From Megascapheus bottae (lineage: Eukaryota > Chordata > Mammalia > Rodentia > Geomyidae): a stretch of 64,000 nucleotides of DNA. The notes under the pieces were generated by a model. It had not been told where the DNA came from. It made no database searches and worked only from the letters and a program-made list of their open reading frames with translations. Below are positions 63,881 through 64,000 of the stretch, piece by piece. Location: assembly GCA_024803745.1 (NCBI GenBank), contig JANJXV010000013.1, positions 186,001-250,000 of the forward strand. Reading direction: 5' to 3'. Within the stretch, counting starts at the first letter, position 1. Each line of letters opens with the position of its first letter. The translations under genes and the position numbers were made by a program.

Positions 63881-64000
63881 AAATAAGAGGAAGGACAAGG
63901 ACAAAGTAGAGGTAAGTCTATCTAGAGTTCAAGGGGTTTCAACCCATAAAACTCCTCAAAACAATTTGGGCATTTTTCAGAAAGAGAAATTAGTCTTGTT
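63881..64000. other. Unique flank at window end
   Basis: No element recognised in the last 120 bases. Confidence 0.4.

Overview
The window looks like nuclear DNA of a geomyoid rodent (kangaroo rat, pocket mouse or pocket gopher group). The main clue is dozens of copies of a dimeric SINE. Its left half resembles a tRNA-Ala/ID element and its right half is the 'Geo' monomer, the IDL-Geo architecture I know only from Geomyoidea. A second abundant dimer joins a 7SL/B1-like left half to the same Geo right half; I call it B1-Geo. The species cannot be fixed from this window. I found no intact host protein-coding gene and no convincing host exon. The window is an intergenic or intronic stretch built from transposable elements of several ages.

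Layout. 1-1925: a 76-bp minisatellite, then a long TG/AC-rich array whose strand polarity flips four times. 1926-9319: a 5'-truncated, heavily mutated class II (beta/type-D-like) endogenous retrovirus, with a gag zinc knuckle, a dUTPase-protease, reverse transcriptase, a second diverged RT piece, a gammaretrovirus-type env TM subunit split by a SINE, a polypurine tract and one LTR. 9330-9850: a scrambled L1 fragment in tandem. 9858-15322: a nearly full-length minus-strand L1 with broken ORFs. 15.3-21 kb: SINE-rich DNA, a long purine tract, and old MIR and L2 relics. 21.6-23.1 kb: a GC-rich segment packed with GT/GC-box motifs. 23.8-53.9 kb: very dense SINEs with several nested insertions, microsatellites, MIR, L2, old L1, a MaLR LTR, another LTR-like promoter and a two-copy unnamed repeat. 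54-61 kb: AT-rich, SINE-poor DNA with L1 relics. 61184-63880: a plus-strand L1 in which 5'UTR sequence is joined directly to late ORF2.

How the parts relate. The two young L1s share a subfamily and 3'UTR, and their machinery is the presumed driver of both SINE families. Target-site duplications, A-tails and nested insertions are visible at several loci. Comparing the two L1s suggests that both lost internal sequence by RNA splicing before insertion. The other unusual structures are the polarity-switching array at the left edge, the extra RT fragment inside the ERV, a SINE with three Geo units, and a repeatedly hit insertion site inside B1-Geo.

Limits. All family names come from reading sequence and recalled consensus patterns, not from a search. 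SINE and microsatellite boundaries are good to about 5-15 bases.
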